DNA from: Siphonodentalium dalli
Taxonomy: Eukaryota > Mollusca > Scaphopoda > Gadilida > Siphonodentaliidae
Direction: 5' to 3'
DNA: 64,000 nt
Assembly: GCA_032622095.1 (NCBI GenBank)
Contig: CP136067.1
Coordinates: forward strand, 120,311,030-120,375,029
The notes beneath the pieces were generated by a model. The model saw nothing but the letters and a program-made list of their open reading frames with translations, was not told the origin of the DNA and did no database searches. Each line of letters opens with the position of its first letter. Position 1 is the stretch's first letter. Made by a program: the position numbers and the translations under genes. Shown here in pieces: positions 14,101 through 29,100 of the stretch.

Positions 14101-17100
14101 AAATCCGGATATCATTATCTTTAGTAGACCTCAGATGCCTATATTCGTTAAAGATTTCGCGGTCCTGCTGCAATTAGTTTCTGAGTATTTTCAAATAAAC
14201 GGAAAACTACCCCAATAGAAAAACAATATACTTCCTTGGCTACACCATGGAAGTATAATAATAGGGCGAATCATGAACTGAACAATTCGCAGTTTAGGGA
14301 TGGAAAATATGAAGTAAGATGATTGTGTACTGTCCTTAACATTTGTGTGTTGATCTCAAGTGTTTATAATTGACCCCACTCCTGTCTCGAAATTGGGTGA
14401 CGGGATTGGGAAATTGTCACACCAGGCCCAAAATGCAATTTTTGAAGGACCATAACTCCGTGATTTTCCAATGGATTTCAAAATTGTTTTCAGTTTTGTT
14501 ATATGCTACTTACTGAGATTGCATATTATAAATTTCATCTGATTCGGAAAAGAAGAACATTTTGGTTATTGGAAAGAATATGGGCCCATATTCAAACTTT
14601 GAGTTCCAAAATCTCCGCCAGTTTTTAACGGATTTACGATCTGTTTTCAGATTTGTTATTAGCGTGTATGGTAGATGTTATATTCCAAGTTTCATATAAT
14701 TCGGAGACGAAATAAATTTTGGTACCTCGGACCACCCCTCCCCCTCCCCACAACACTGAACCGACACTGGCAAAATTTGGCACACCGCGTGCTCTCTTCA
14801 GCCTACACACATTGGCGTATCAGATGACATTCAAAGTTCGACATCTTCGGAGGAGATGTGTTATCAAGCACATGGGCCCAAAATTGCAAAATTTGAGGGC
14901 CCCTAACTTTGTCAGTTTTCAATGGAATTTCGAAATTCTTTCAGTTTCTAGATCGGGTGGTGCGGTAGATGTTAAATTCCAAGTTTCATCTTATTCCGAT
15001 AAGAATTAAAAATTGGTACCACGGACCACCCCTCCCCATACCCACAATAATGAACAGACACTGGCAAAATTTGGCCCACCGCGTGCACTCTTTCGTCCGC
15101 ACACGTTGGCGTATCAGTTGACATCCAAACTTCGACATCTTCGGAGGAGATGTGGTCACAAGCACATGTCCCAAACTGCAAACATTTTAGGGCCTGTAAC
15201 TCTTGCAATTCTTATCGGATTTCAAAAATCCTTCTTGGTTTGGGTTTGTTTTCGTTCAGGGAATGCATATACTTAAATAGATGAATATCGATCAAAAAAA
15301 CATTTTTGAGAATATTTTGCCCCCACATCAGTGTAAAAATATATGTCCGACCCTGTTAAAATTTCTTTTTCGGACTAAACTGAGAACGGTCATCACGGCT
15401 ATGAAAACCAAATGCAGTTATCTGGAATGATACGGGAGAACAACAGAGTACAATAAAATAGAGGTTCCCCTGTTTATGGGCGGTAACTCTTCAGGGAAAG
15501 CGCGGATACAAGTTTTGATGCCCGTGGGCAGTAGGGCATACCGAGGTGTACATATGGTCCAATTTTCGATGCTCTGCTCCTTATAATTTCCGAGATAATA
15601 AAAATGACATTTTTTCATATAAAGGGAGATAACTCCACGGGTTAAATGCGGACAATATCCGTTATGAGCCAAAGGCATAGAACTCATTTACCCCAACATA
15701 CGTACCAAACTTGAGTTTTCTAGTACTAATACATTCAGAGATTTGGGCGTTGAAAAATACTGTAGTATAATAATAATAATGAAAAATAATCGAATAAGGG
15801 CTATAACTCTGTCTTGAAACAATGGGCCGAAATCCGGATATCATTATCTTTAGTAGACCTCAGATGCCTATATTCGTTAAAGATTTCGCGGTCCTGCTGC
15901 AATTAGTTTCTGAGTATTTTCAAATAAACGGAAAACTACCCCAATAGAAAAACAATATACTTCCTTGGTTACACCATGGAAGTATAATAATAGGGCGAAT
16001 CATGAACTGAACAATTCGCAGTTTAGGGATGGAAAATATGAAGTAAGATGATTGTGTACTGTCCTTAACATTTGTGTGTTGATCTCAAGTGTTTATAATT
16101 GACCCCACTCCTGTCTCGAAATTGGGTGACGGGATTGGGAAATTGTCACACCAGGCCCAAAATGCAATTTTTGAAGGACCATAACTCCGTGATTTTCCAA
16201 TGGATTTCAAAATTGTTTTCAGTTTTGTTATATGCTACTTACTGAGATTGCATATTATAAATTTCATCTGATTCGGAAAAGAAGAACATTTTGGTTATTG
16301 GAAAGAATATGGGCCCATATTCAAACTTTGAGTTCCAAAATCTCCGCCAGTTTTTAACGGATTTACGATCTGTTTTCAGATTTGTTATTAGCGTGTATGG
16401 TAGATGTTATATTCCAAGTTTCATATAATTCGGAGACGAAATAAATTTTGGTACCTCGGACCACCCCTCCCCCTCCCCACAACACTGAACCGACACTGGC
16501 AAAATTTGGCACACCGCGTGCTCTCTTCAGCCTACACACATTGGCGTATCAGATGACATTCAAAGTTCGACATCTTCGGAGGAGATGTGTTATCAAGCAC
16601 ATGGGCCCAAAATTGCAAAATTTGAGGGCCCCTAACTTTGTCAGTTTTCAATGGAATTTCGAAATTCTTTCAGTTTCTAGATCGGGTGGTGCGGTAGATG
16701 TTAAATTCCAAGTTTCATCTTATTCCGATAAGAATTAAAAATTGGTACCACGGACCACCCCTCCCCATACCCACAATAATGAACAGACACTGGCAAAATT
16801 TGGCCCACCGCGTGCACTCTTTCGTCCGCACACGTTGGCGTATCAGTTGACATCCAAACTTCGACATCTTCGGAGGAGATGTGGTCACAAGCACATGTCC
16901 CAAACTGCAAACATTTTAGGGCCTGTAACTCTTGCAATTCTTATCGGATTTCAAAAATCCTTCTTGGTTTGGGTTTGTTTTCGTTCAGGGAATGCATATA
17001 CTTAAATAGATGAATATCGATCAAAAAAACATTTTTGAGAATATTTTGCCCCCACATCAGTGTAAAAATATATGTCCGACCCTGTTAAAATTTCTTTTTC

Positions 17101-20100
17101 GGACTAAACTGAGAACGGTCATCACGGCTATGAAAACCAAATGCAGTTATCTGGAATGATACGGGAGAACAACAGAGTACAATAAAATAGAGGTTCCCCT
17201 GTTTATGGGCGGTAACTCTTCAGGGAAAGCGCGGATACAAGTTTTGATGCCCGTGGGCAGTAGGGCATACCGAGGTGTACATATGGTCCAATTTTCGATG
17301 CTCTGCTCCTTATAATTTCCGAGATAATAAAAATGACATTTTTTCATATAAAGGGAGATAACTCCACGGGTTAAATGCGGACAATATCCGTTATGAGCCA
17401 AAGGCATAGAACTCATTTACCCCAACATACGTACCAAACTTGAGTTTTCTAGTACTAATACATTCAGAGATTTGGGCGTTGAAAAATACTGTAGTATAAT
17501 AATAATAATGAAAAATAATCGAATAAGGGCTATAACTCTGTCTTGAAACAATGGGCCGAAATCCGGATATCATTATCTTTAGTAGACCTCAGATGCCTAT
17601 ATTCGTTAAAGATTTCGCGGTCCTGCTGCAATTAGTTTCTGAGTATTTTCAAATAAACGGAAAACTACCCCAATAGAAAAACAATATACTTCCTTGGTTA
17701 CACCATGGAAGTATAATAATAGGGCGAATCATGAACTGAACAATTCGCAGTTTAGGGATGGAAAATATGAAGTAAGATGATTGTGTACTGTCCTTAACAT
17801 TTGTGTGTTGATCTCAAGTGTTTATAATTGACCCCACTCCTGTCTCGAAATTGGGTGACGGGATTGGGAAATTGTCACACCAGGCCCAAAATGCAATTTT
17901 TGAAGGACCATAACTCCGTGATTTTCCAATGGATTTCAAAATTGTTTTCAGTTTTGTTATATGCTACTTACTGAGATTGCATATTATAAATTTCATCTGA
18001 TTCGGAAAAGAAGAACATTTTGGTTATTGGAAAGAATATGGGCCCATATTCAAACTTTGAGTTCCAAAATCTCCGCCAGTTTTTAACGGATTTACGATCT
18101 GTTTTCAGATTTGTTATTAGCGTGTATGGTAGATGTTATATTCCAAGTTTCATATAATTCGGAGACGAAATAAATTTTGGTACCTCGGACCACCCCTCCC
18201 CCTCCCCACAACACTGAACCGACACTGGCAAAATTTGGCACACCGCGTGCTCTCTTCAGCCTACACACATTGGCGTATCAGATGACATTCAAAGTTCGAC
18301 ATCTTCGGAGGAGATGTGTTATCAAGCACATGGGCCCAAAATTGCAAAATTTGAGGGCCCCTAACTTTGTCAGTTTTCAATGGAATTTCGAAATTCTTTC
18401 AGTTTCTAGATCGGGTGGTGCGGTAGATGTTAAATTCCAAGTTTCATCTTATTCCGATAAGAATTAAAAATTGGTACCACGGACCACCCCTCCCCATACC
18501 CACAATAATGAACAGACACTGGCAAAATTTGGCCCACCGCGTGCACTCTTTCGTCCGCACACGTTGGCGTATCAGTTGACATCCAAACTTCGACATCTTC
18601 GGAGGAGATGTGGTCACAAGCACATGTCCCAAACTGCAAACATTTTAGGGCCTGTAACTCTTGCAATTCTTATCGGATTTCAAAAATCCTTCTTGGTTTG
18701 GGTTTGTTTTCGTTCAGGGAATGCATATACTTAAATAGATGAATATCGATCAAAAAAACATTTTTGAGAATATTTTGCCCCCACATCAGTGTAAAAATAT
18801 ATGTCCGACCCTGTTAAAATTTCTTTTTCGGACTAAACTGAGAACGGTCATCACGGCTATGAAAACCAAATGCAGTTATCTGGAATGATACGGGAGAACA
18901 ACAGAGTACAATAAAATAGAGGTTCCCCTGTTTATGGGCGGTAACTCTTCAGGGAAAGCGCGGATACAAGTTTTGATGCCCGTGGGCAGTAGGGCATACC
19001 GAGGTGTACATATGGTCCAATTTTCGATGCTCTGCTCCTTATAATTTCCGAGATAATAAAAATGACATTTTTTCATATAAAGGGAGATAACTCCACGGGT
19101 TAAATGCGGACAATATCCGTTATGAGCCAAAGGCATAGAACTCATTTACCCCAACATACGTACCAAACTTGAGTTTTCTAGTACTAATACATTCAGAGAT
19201 TTGGGCGTTGAAAAATACTGTAGTATAATAATAATAATGAAAAATAATCGAATAAGGGCTATAACTCTGTCTTGAAACAATGGGCCGAAATCCGGATATC
19301 ATTATCTTTAGTAGACCTCAGATGCCTATATTCGTTAAAGATTTCGCGGTCCTGCTGCAATTAGTTTCTGAGTATTTTCAAATAAACGGAAAACTACCCC
19401 AATAGAAAAACAATATACTTCCTTGGTTACACCATGGAAGTATAATAATAGGGCGAATCATGAACTGAACAATTCGCAGTTTAGGGATGGAAAATATGAA
19501 GTAAGATGATTGTGTACTGTCCTTAACATTTGTGTGTTGATCTCAAGTGTTTATAATTGACCCCACTCCTGTCTCGAAATTGGGTGACGGGATTGGGAAA
19601 TTGTCACACCAGGCCCAAAATGCAATTTTTGAAGGACCATAACTCCGTGATTTTCCAATGGATTTCAAAATTGTTTTCAGTTTTGTTATATGCTACTTAC
19701 TGAGATTGCATATTATAAATTTCATCTGATTCGGAAAAGAAGAACATTTTGGTTATTGGAAAGAATATGGGCCCATATTCAAGCTTTGAGTTCCAAAATC
19801 TCCGCCAGTTTTTAACGGATTTACGATCTGTTTTCAGATTTGTTATTAGCGTGTATGGTAGATGTTATATTCCAAGTTTCATATAATTCGGAGACGAAAT
19901 AAATTTTGGTACCTCGGACCACCCCTCCCCCTCCCCACAACACTGAACCGACACTGGCAAAATTTGGCACACCGCGTGCTCTCTTCAGCCTACACACATT
20001 GGCGTATCAGATGACATTCAAAGTTCGACATCTTCGGAGGAGATGTGTTATCAAGCACATGGGCCCAAAATTGCAAAATTTGAGGGCCCCTAACTTTGTC

Positions 20101-23100
20101 AGTTTTCAATGGAATTTCGAAATTCTTTCAGTTTCTAGATCGGGTGGTGCGGTAGATGTTAAATTCCAAGTTTCATCTTATTCCGATAAGAATTAAAAAT
20201 TGGTACCACGGACCACCCCTCCCCATACCCACAATAATGAACAGACACTGGCAAAATTTGGCCCACCGCGTGCACTCTTTCGTCCGCACACGTTGGCGTA
20301 TCAGTTGACATCCAAACTTCGACATCTTCGGAGGAGATGTGGTCACAAGCACATGTCCCAAACTGCAAACATTTTAGGGCCTGTAACTCTTGCAATTCTT
20401 ATCGGATTTCAAAAATCCTTCTTGGTTTGGGTTTGTTTTCGTTCAGGGAATGCATATACTTAAATAGATGAATATCGATCAAAAAAACATTTTTGAGAAT
20501 ATTTTGCCCCCACATCAGTGTAAAAATATATGTCCGACCCTGTTAAAATTTCTTTTTCGGACTAAACTGAGAACGGTCATCACGGCTATGAAAACCAAAT
20601 GCAGTTATCTGGAATGATACGGGAGAACAACAGAGTACAATAAAATAGAGGTTCCCCTGTTTATGGGCGGTAACTCTTCAGGGAAAGCGCGGATACAAGT
20701 TTTGATGCCCGTGGGCAGTAGGGCATACCGAGGTGTACATATGGTCCAATTTTCGATGCTCTGCTCCTTATAATTTCCGAGATAATAAAAATGACATTTT
20801 TTCATATAAAGGGAGATAACTCCACGGGTTAAATGCGGACAATATCCGTTATGAGCCAAAGGCATAGAACTCATTTACCCCAACATACGTACCAAACTTG
20901 AGTTTTCTAGTACTAATACATTCAGAGATTTGGGCGTTGAAAAATACTGTAGTATAATAATAATAATGAAAAATAATCGAATAAGGGCTATAACTCTGTC
21001 TTGAAACAATGGGCCGAAATCCGGATATCATTATCTTTAGTAGACCTCAGATGCCTATATTCGTTAAAGATTTCGCGGTCCTGCTGCAATTAGTTTCTGA
21101 GTATTTTCAAATAAACGGAAAACTACCCCAATAGAAAAACAATATACTTCCTTGGTTACACCATGGAAGTATAATAATAGGGCGAATCATGAACTGAACA
21201 ATTCGCAGTTTAGGGATGGAAAATATGAAGTAAGATGATTGTGTACTGTCCTTAACATTTGTGTGTTGATCTCAAGTGTTTATAATTGACCCCACTCCTG
21301 TCTCGAAATTGGGTGACGGGATTGGGAAATTGTCACACCAGGCCCAAAATGCAATTTTTGAAGGACCATAACTCCGTGATTTTCCAATGGATTTCAAAAT
21401 TGTTTTCAGTTTTGTTATATGCTACTTACTGAGATTGCATATTATAAATTTCATCTGATTCGGAAAAGAAGAACATTTTGGTTATTGGAAAGAATATGGG
21501 CCCATATTCAAACTTTGAGTTCCAAAATCTCCGCCAGTTTTTAACGGATTTACGATCTGTTTTCAGATTTGTTATTAGCGTGTATGGTAGATGTTATATT
21601 CCAAGTTTCATATAATTCGGAGACGAAATAAATTTTGGTACCTCGGACCACCCCTCCCCCTCCCCACAACACTGAACCGACACTGGCAAAATTTGGCACA
21701 CCGCGTGCTCTCTTCAGCCTACACACATTGGCGTATCAGATGACATTCAAAGTTCGACATCTTCGGAGGAGATGTGTTATCAAGCACATGGGCCCAAAAT
21801 TGCAAAATTTGAGGGCCCCTAACTTTGTCAGTTTTCAATGGAATTTCGAAATTCTTTCAGTTTCTAGATCGGGTGGTGCGGTAGATGTTAAATTCCAAGT
21901 TTCATCTTATTCCGATAAGAATTAAAAATTGGTACCACGGACCACCCCTCCCCATACCCACAATAATGAACAGACACTGGCAAAATTTGGCCCACCGCGT
22001 GCACTCTTTCGTCCGCACACGTTGGCGTATCAGTTGACATCCAAACTTCGACATCTTCGGAGGAGATGTGGTCACAAGCACATGTCCCAAACTGCAAACA
22101 TTTTAGGGCCTGTAACTCTTGCAATTCTTATCGGATTTCAAAAATCCTTCTTGGTTTGGGTTTGTTTTCGTTCAGGGAATGCATATACTTAAATAGATGA
22201 ATATCGATCAAAAAAACATTTTTGAGAATATTTTGCCCCCACATCAGTGTAAAAATATATGTCCGACCCTGTTAAAATTTCTTTTTCGGACTAAACTGAG
22301 AACGGTCATCACGGCTATGAAAACCAAATGCAGTTATCTGGAATGATACGGGAGAACAACAGAGTACAATAAAATAGAGGTTCCCCTGTTTATGGGCGGT
22401 AACTCTTCAGGGAAAGCGCGGATACAAGTTTTGATGCCCGTGGGCAGTAGGGCATACCGAGGTGTACATATGGTCCAATTTTCGATGCTCTGCTCCTTAT
22501 AATTTCCGAGATAATAAAAATGACATTTTTTCATATAAAGGGAGATAACTCCACGGGTTAAATGCGGACAATATCCGTTATGAGCCAAAGGCATAGAACT
22601 CATTTACCCCAACATACGTACCAAACTTGAGTTTTCTAGTACTAATACATTCAGAGATTTGGGCGTTGAAAAATACTGTAGTATAATAATAATAATGAAA
22701 AATAATCGAATAAGGGCTATAACTCTGTCTTGAAACAATGGGCCGAAATCCGGATATCATTATCTTTAGTAGACCTCAGATGCCTATATTCGTTAAAGAT
22801 TTCGCGGTCCTGCTGCAATTAGTTTCTGAGTATTTTCAAATAAACGGAAAACTACCCCAATAGAAAAACAATATACTTCCTTGGCTACACCATGGAAGTA
22901 TAATAATAGGGCGAATCATGAACTGAACAATTCGCAGTTTAGGGATGGAAAATATGAAGTAAGATGATTGTGTACTGTCCTTAACATTTGTGTGTTGATC
23001 TCAAGTGTTTATAATTGACCCCACTCCTGTCTCGAAATTGGGTGACGGGATTGGGAAATTGTCACACCAGGCCCAAAATGCAATTTTTGAAGGACCATAA

Positions 23101-26100
23101 CTCCGTGATTTTCCAATGGATTTCAAAATTGTTTTCAGTTTTGTTATATGCTACTTACTGAGATTGCATATTATAAATTTCATCTGATTCGGAAAAGAAG
23201 AACATTTTGGTTATTGGAAAGAATATGGGCCCATATTCAAACTTTGAGTTCCAAAATCTCCGCCAGTTTTTAACGGATTTACGATCTGTTTTCAGATTTG
23301 TTATTAGCGTGTATGGTAGATGTTATATTCCAAGTTTCATATAATTCGGAGACGAAATAAATTTTGGTACCTCGGACCACCCCTCCCCCTCCCCACAACA
23401 CTGAACCGACACTGGCAAAATTTGGCACACCGCGTGCTCTCTTCAGCCTACACACATTGGCGTATCAGATGACATTCAAAGTTCGACATCTTCGGAGGAG
23501 ATGTGTTATCAAGCACATGGGCCCAAAATTGCAAAATTTGAGGGCCCCTAACTTTGTCAGTTTTCAATGGAATTTCGAAATTCTTTCAGTTTCTAGATCG
23601 GGTGGTGCGGTAGATGTTAAATTCCAAGTTTCATCTTATTCCGATAAGAATTAAAAATTGGTACCACGGACCACCCCTCCCCATACCCACAATAATGAAC
23701 AGACACTGGCAAAATTTGGCCCACCGCGTGCACTCTTTCGTCCGCACACGTTGGCGTATCAGTTGACATCCAAACTTCGACATCTTCGGAGGAGATGTGG
23801 TCACAAGCACATGTCCCAAACTGCAAACATTTTAGGGCCTGTAACTCTTGCAATTCTTATCGGATTTCAAAAATCCTTCTTGGTTTGGGTTTGTTTTCGT
23901 TCAGGGAATGCATATACTTAAATAGATGAATATCGATCAAAAAAACATTTTTGAGAATATTTTGCCCCCACATCAGTGTAAAAATATATGTCCGACCCTG
24001 TTAAAATTTCTTTTTCGGACTAAACTGAGAACGGTCATCACGGCTATGAAAACCAAATGCAGTTATCTGGAATGATACGGGAGAACAACAGAGTACAATA
24101 AAATAGAGGTTCCCCTGTTTATGGGCGGTAACTCTTCAGGGAAAGCGCGGATACAAGTTTTGATGCCCGTGGGCAGTAGGGCATACCGAGGTGTACATAT
24201 GGTCCAATTTTCGATGCTCTGCTCCTTATAATTTCCGAGATAATAAAAATGACATTTTTTCATATAAAGGGAGATAACTCCACGGGTTAAATGCGGACAA
24301 TATCCGTTATGAGCCAAAGGCATAGAACTCATTTACCCCAACATACGTACCAAACTTGAGTTTTCTAGTACTAATACATTCAGAGATTTGGGCGTTGAAA
24401 AATACTGTAGTATAATAATAATAATGAAAAATAATCGAATAAGGGCTATAACTCTGTCTTGAAACAATGGGCCGAAATCCGGATATCATTATCTTTAGTA
24501 GACCTCAGATGCCTATATTCGTTAAAGATTTCGCGGTCCTGCTGCAATTAGTTTCTGAGTATTTTCAAATAAACGGAAAACTACCCCAATAGAAAAACAA
24601 TATACTTCCTTGGTTACACCATGGAAGTATAATAATAGGGCGAATCATGAACTGAACAATTCGCAGTTTAGGGATGGAAAATATGAAGTAAGATGATTGT
24701 GTACTGTCCTTAACATTTGTGTGTTGATCTCAAGTGTTTATAATTGACCCCACTCCTGTCTCGAAATTGGGTGACGGGATTGGGAAATTGTCACACCAGG
24801 CCCAAAATGCAATTTTTGAAGGACCATAACTCCGTGATTTTCCAATGGATTTCAAAATTGTTTTCAGTTTTGTTATATACTACTTACTGAGATTGCATAT
24901 TATAAATTTCATCTGATTCGGAAAAGAAGAACATTTTGGTTATTGGAAAGAATATGGGCCCATATTCAAACTTTGAGTTCCAAAATCTCCGCCAGTTTTT
25001 AACGGATTTACGATCTGTTTTCAGATTTGTTATTAGCGTGTATGGTAGATGTTATATTCCAAGTTTCATATAATTCGGAGACGAAATAAATTTTGGTACC
25101 TCGGACCACCCCTCCCCCTCCCCACAACACTGAACCGACACTGGCAAAATTTGGCACACCGCGTGCTCTCTTCAGCCTACACACATTGGCGTATCAGATG
25201 ACATTCAAAGTTCGACATCTTCGGAGGAGATGTGTTATCAAGCACATGGGCCCAAAATTGCAAAATTTGAGGGCCCCTAACTTTGTCAGTTTTCAATGGA
25301 ATTTCGAAATTCTTTCAGTTTCTAGATCGGGTGGTGCGGTAGATGTTAAATTCCAAGTTTCATCTTATTCCGATAAGAATTAAAAATTGGTACCACGGAC
25401 CACCCCTCCCCATACCCACAATAATGAACAGACACTGGCAAAATTTGGCCCACCGCGTGCACTCTTTCGTCCGCACACGTTGGCGTATCAGTTGACATCC
25501 AAACTTCGACATCTTCGGAGGAGATGTGGTCACAAGCACATGTCCCAAACTGCAAACATTTTAGGGCCTGTAACTCTTGCAATTCTTATCGGATTTCAAA
25601 AATCCTTCTTGGTTTGGGTTTGTTTTCGTTCAGGGAATGCATATACTTAAATAGATGAATATCGATCAAAAAAACATTTTTGAGAATATTTTGCCCCCAC
25701 ATCAGTGTAAAAATATATGTCCGACCCTGTTAAAATTTCTTTTTCGGACTAAACTGAGAACGGTCATCACGGCTATGAAAACCAAATGCAGTTATCTGGA
25801 ATGATACGGGAGAACAACAGAGTACAATAAAATAGAGGTTCCCCTGTTTATGGGCGGTAACTCTTCAGGGAAAGCGCGGATACAAGTTTTGATGCCCGTG
25901 GGCAGTAGGGCATACCGAGGTGTACATATGGTCCAATTTTCGATGCTCTGCTCCTTATAATTTCCGAGATAATAAAAATGACATTTTTTCATATAAAGGG
26001 AGATAACTCCACGGGTTAAATGCGGACAATATCCGTTATGAGCCAAAGGCATAGAACTCATTTACCCCAACATACGTACCAAACTTGAGTTTTCTAGTAC

Positions 26101-29100
26101 TAATACATTCAGAGATTTGGGCGTTGAAAAATACTGTAGTATAATAATAATAATGAAAAATAATCGAATAAGGGCTATAACTCTGTCTTGAAACAATGGG
26201 CCGAAATCCGGATATCATTATCTTTAGTAGACCTCAGATGCCTATATTCGTTAAAGATTTCGCGGTCCTGCTGCAATTAGTTTCTGAGTATTTTCAAATA
26301 AACGGAAAACTACCCCAATAGAAAAACAATATACTTCCTTGGCTACACCATGGAAGTATAATAATAGGGCGAATCATGAACTGAACAATTCGCAGTTTAG
26401 GGATGGAAAATATGAAGTAAGATGATTGTGTACTGTCCTTAACATTTGTGTGTTGATCTCAAGTGTTTATAATTGACCCCACTCCTGTCTCGAAATTGGG
26501 TGACGGGATTGGGAAATTGTCACACCAGGCCCAAAATGCAATTTTTGAAGGACCATAACTCCGTGATTTTCCAATGGATTTCAAAATTGTTTTCAGTTTT
26601 GTTATATGCTACTTACTGAGATTGCATATTATAAATTTCATCTGATTCGGAAAAGAAGAACATTTTGGTTATTGGAAAGAATATGGGCCCATATTCAAAC
26701 TTTGAGTTCCAAAATCTCCGCCAGTTTTTAACGGATTTACGATCTGTTTTCAGATTTGTTATTAGCGTGTATGGTAGATGTTATATTCCAAGTTTCATAT
26801 AATTCGGAGACGAAATAAATTTTGGTACCTCGGACCACCCCTCCCCCTCCCCACAACACTGAACCGACACTGGCAAAATTTGGCACACCGCGTGCTCTCT
26901 TCAGCCTACACACATTGGCGTATCAGATGACATTCAAAGTTCGACATCTTCGGAGGAGATGTGTTATCAAGCACATGGGCCCAAAATTGCAAAATTTGAG
27001 GGCCCCTAACTTTGTCAGTTTTCAATGGAATTTCGAAATTCTTTCAGTTTCTAGATCGGGTGGTGCGGTAGATGTTAAATTCCAAGTTTCATCTTATTCC
27101 GATAAGAATTAAAAATTGGTACCACGGACCACCCCTCCCCATACCCACAATAATGAACAGACACTGGCAAAATTTGGCCCACCGCGTGCACTCTTTCGTC
27201 CGCACACGTTGGCGTATCAGTTGACATCCAAACTTCGACATCTTCGGAGGAGATGTGGTCACAAGCACATGTCCCAAACTGCAAACATTTTAGGGCCTGT
27301 AACTCTTGCAATTCTTATCGGATTTCAAAAATCCTTCTTGGTTTGGGTTTGTTTTCGTTCAGGGAATGCATATACTTAAATAGATGAATATCGATCAAAA
27401 AAACATTTTTGAGAATATTTTGCCCCCACATCAGTGTAAAAATATATGTCCGACCCTGTTAAAATTTCTTTTTCGGACTAAACTGAGAACGGTCATCACG
27501 GCTATGAAAACCAAATGCAGTTATCTGGAATGATACGGGAGAACAACAGAGTACAATAAAATAGAGGTTCCCCTGTTTATGGGCGGTAACTCTTCAGGGA
27601 AAGCGCGGATACAAGTTTTGATGCCCGTGGGCAGTAGGGCATACCGAGGTGTACATATGGTCCAATTTTCGATGCTCTGCTCCTTATAATTTCCGAGATA
27701 ATAAAAATGACATTTTTTCATATAAAGGGAGATAACTCCACGGGTTAAATGCGGACAATATCCGTTATGAGCCAAAGGCATAGAACTCATTTACCCCAAC
27801 ATACGTACCAAACTTGAGTTTTCTAGTACTAATACATTCAGAGATTTGGGCGTTGAAAAATACTGTAGTATAATAATAATAATGAAAAATAATCGAATAA
27901 GGGCTATAACTCTGTCTTGAAACAATGGGCCGAAATCCGGATATCATTATCTTTAGTAGACCTCAGATGCCTATATTCGTTAAAGATTTCGCGGTCCTGC
28001 TGCAATTAGTTTCTGAGTATTTTCAAATAAACGGAAAACTACCCCAATAGAAAAACAATATACTTCCTTGGTTACACCATGGAAGTATAATAATAGGGCG
28101 AATCATGAACTGAACAATTCGCAGTTTAGGGATGGAAAATATGAAGTAAGATGATTGTGTACTGTCCTTAACATTTGTGTGTTGATCTCAAGTGTTTATA
28201 ATTGACCCCACTCCTGTCTCGAAATTGGGTGACGGGATTGGGAAATTGTCACACCAGGCCCAAAATGCAATTTTTGAAGGACCATAACTCCGTGATTTTC
28301 CAATGGATTTCAAAATTGTTTTCAGTTTTGTTATATGCTACTTACTGAGATTGCATATTATAAATTTCATCTGATTCGGAAAAGAAGAACATTTTGGTTA
28401 TTGGAAAGAATATGGGCCCATATTCAAACTTTGAGTTCCAAAATCTCCGCCAGTTTTTAACGGATTTACGATCTGTTTTCAGATTTGTTATTAGCGTGTA
28501 TGGTAGATGTTATATTCCAAGTTTCATATAATTCGGAGACGAAATAAATTTTGGTACCTCGGACCACCCCTCCCCCTCCCCACAACACTGAACCGACACT
28601 GGCAAAATTTGGCACACCGCGTGCTCTCTTCAGCCTACACACATTGGCGTATCAGATGACATTCAAAGTTCGACATCTTCGGAGGAGATGTGTTATCAAG
28701 CACATGGGCCCAAAATTGCAAAATTTGAGGGCCCCTAACTTTGTCAGTTTTCAATGGAATTTCGAAATTCTTTCAGTTTCTAGATCGGGTGGTGCGGTAG
28801 ATGTTAAATTCCAAGTTTCATCTTATTCCGATAAGAATTAAAAATTGGTACCACGGACCACCCCTCCCCATACCCACAATAATGAACAGACACTGGCAAA
28901 ATTTGGCCCACCGCGTGCACTCTTTCGTCCGCACACGTTGGCGTATCAGTTGACATCCAAACTTCGACATCTTCGGAGGAGATGTGGTCACAAGCACATG
29001 TCCCAAACTGCAAACATTTTAGGGCCTGTAACTCTTGCAATTCTTATCGGATTTCAAAAATCCTTCTTGGTTTGGGTTTGTTTTCGTTCAGGGAATGCAT

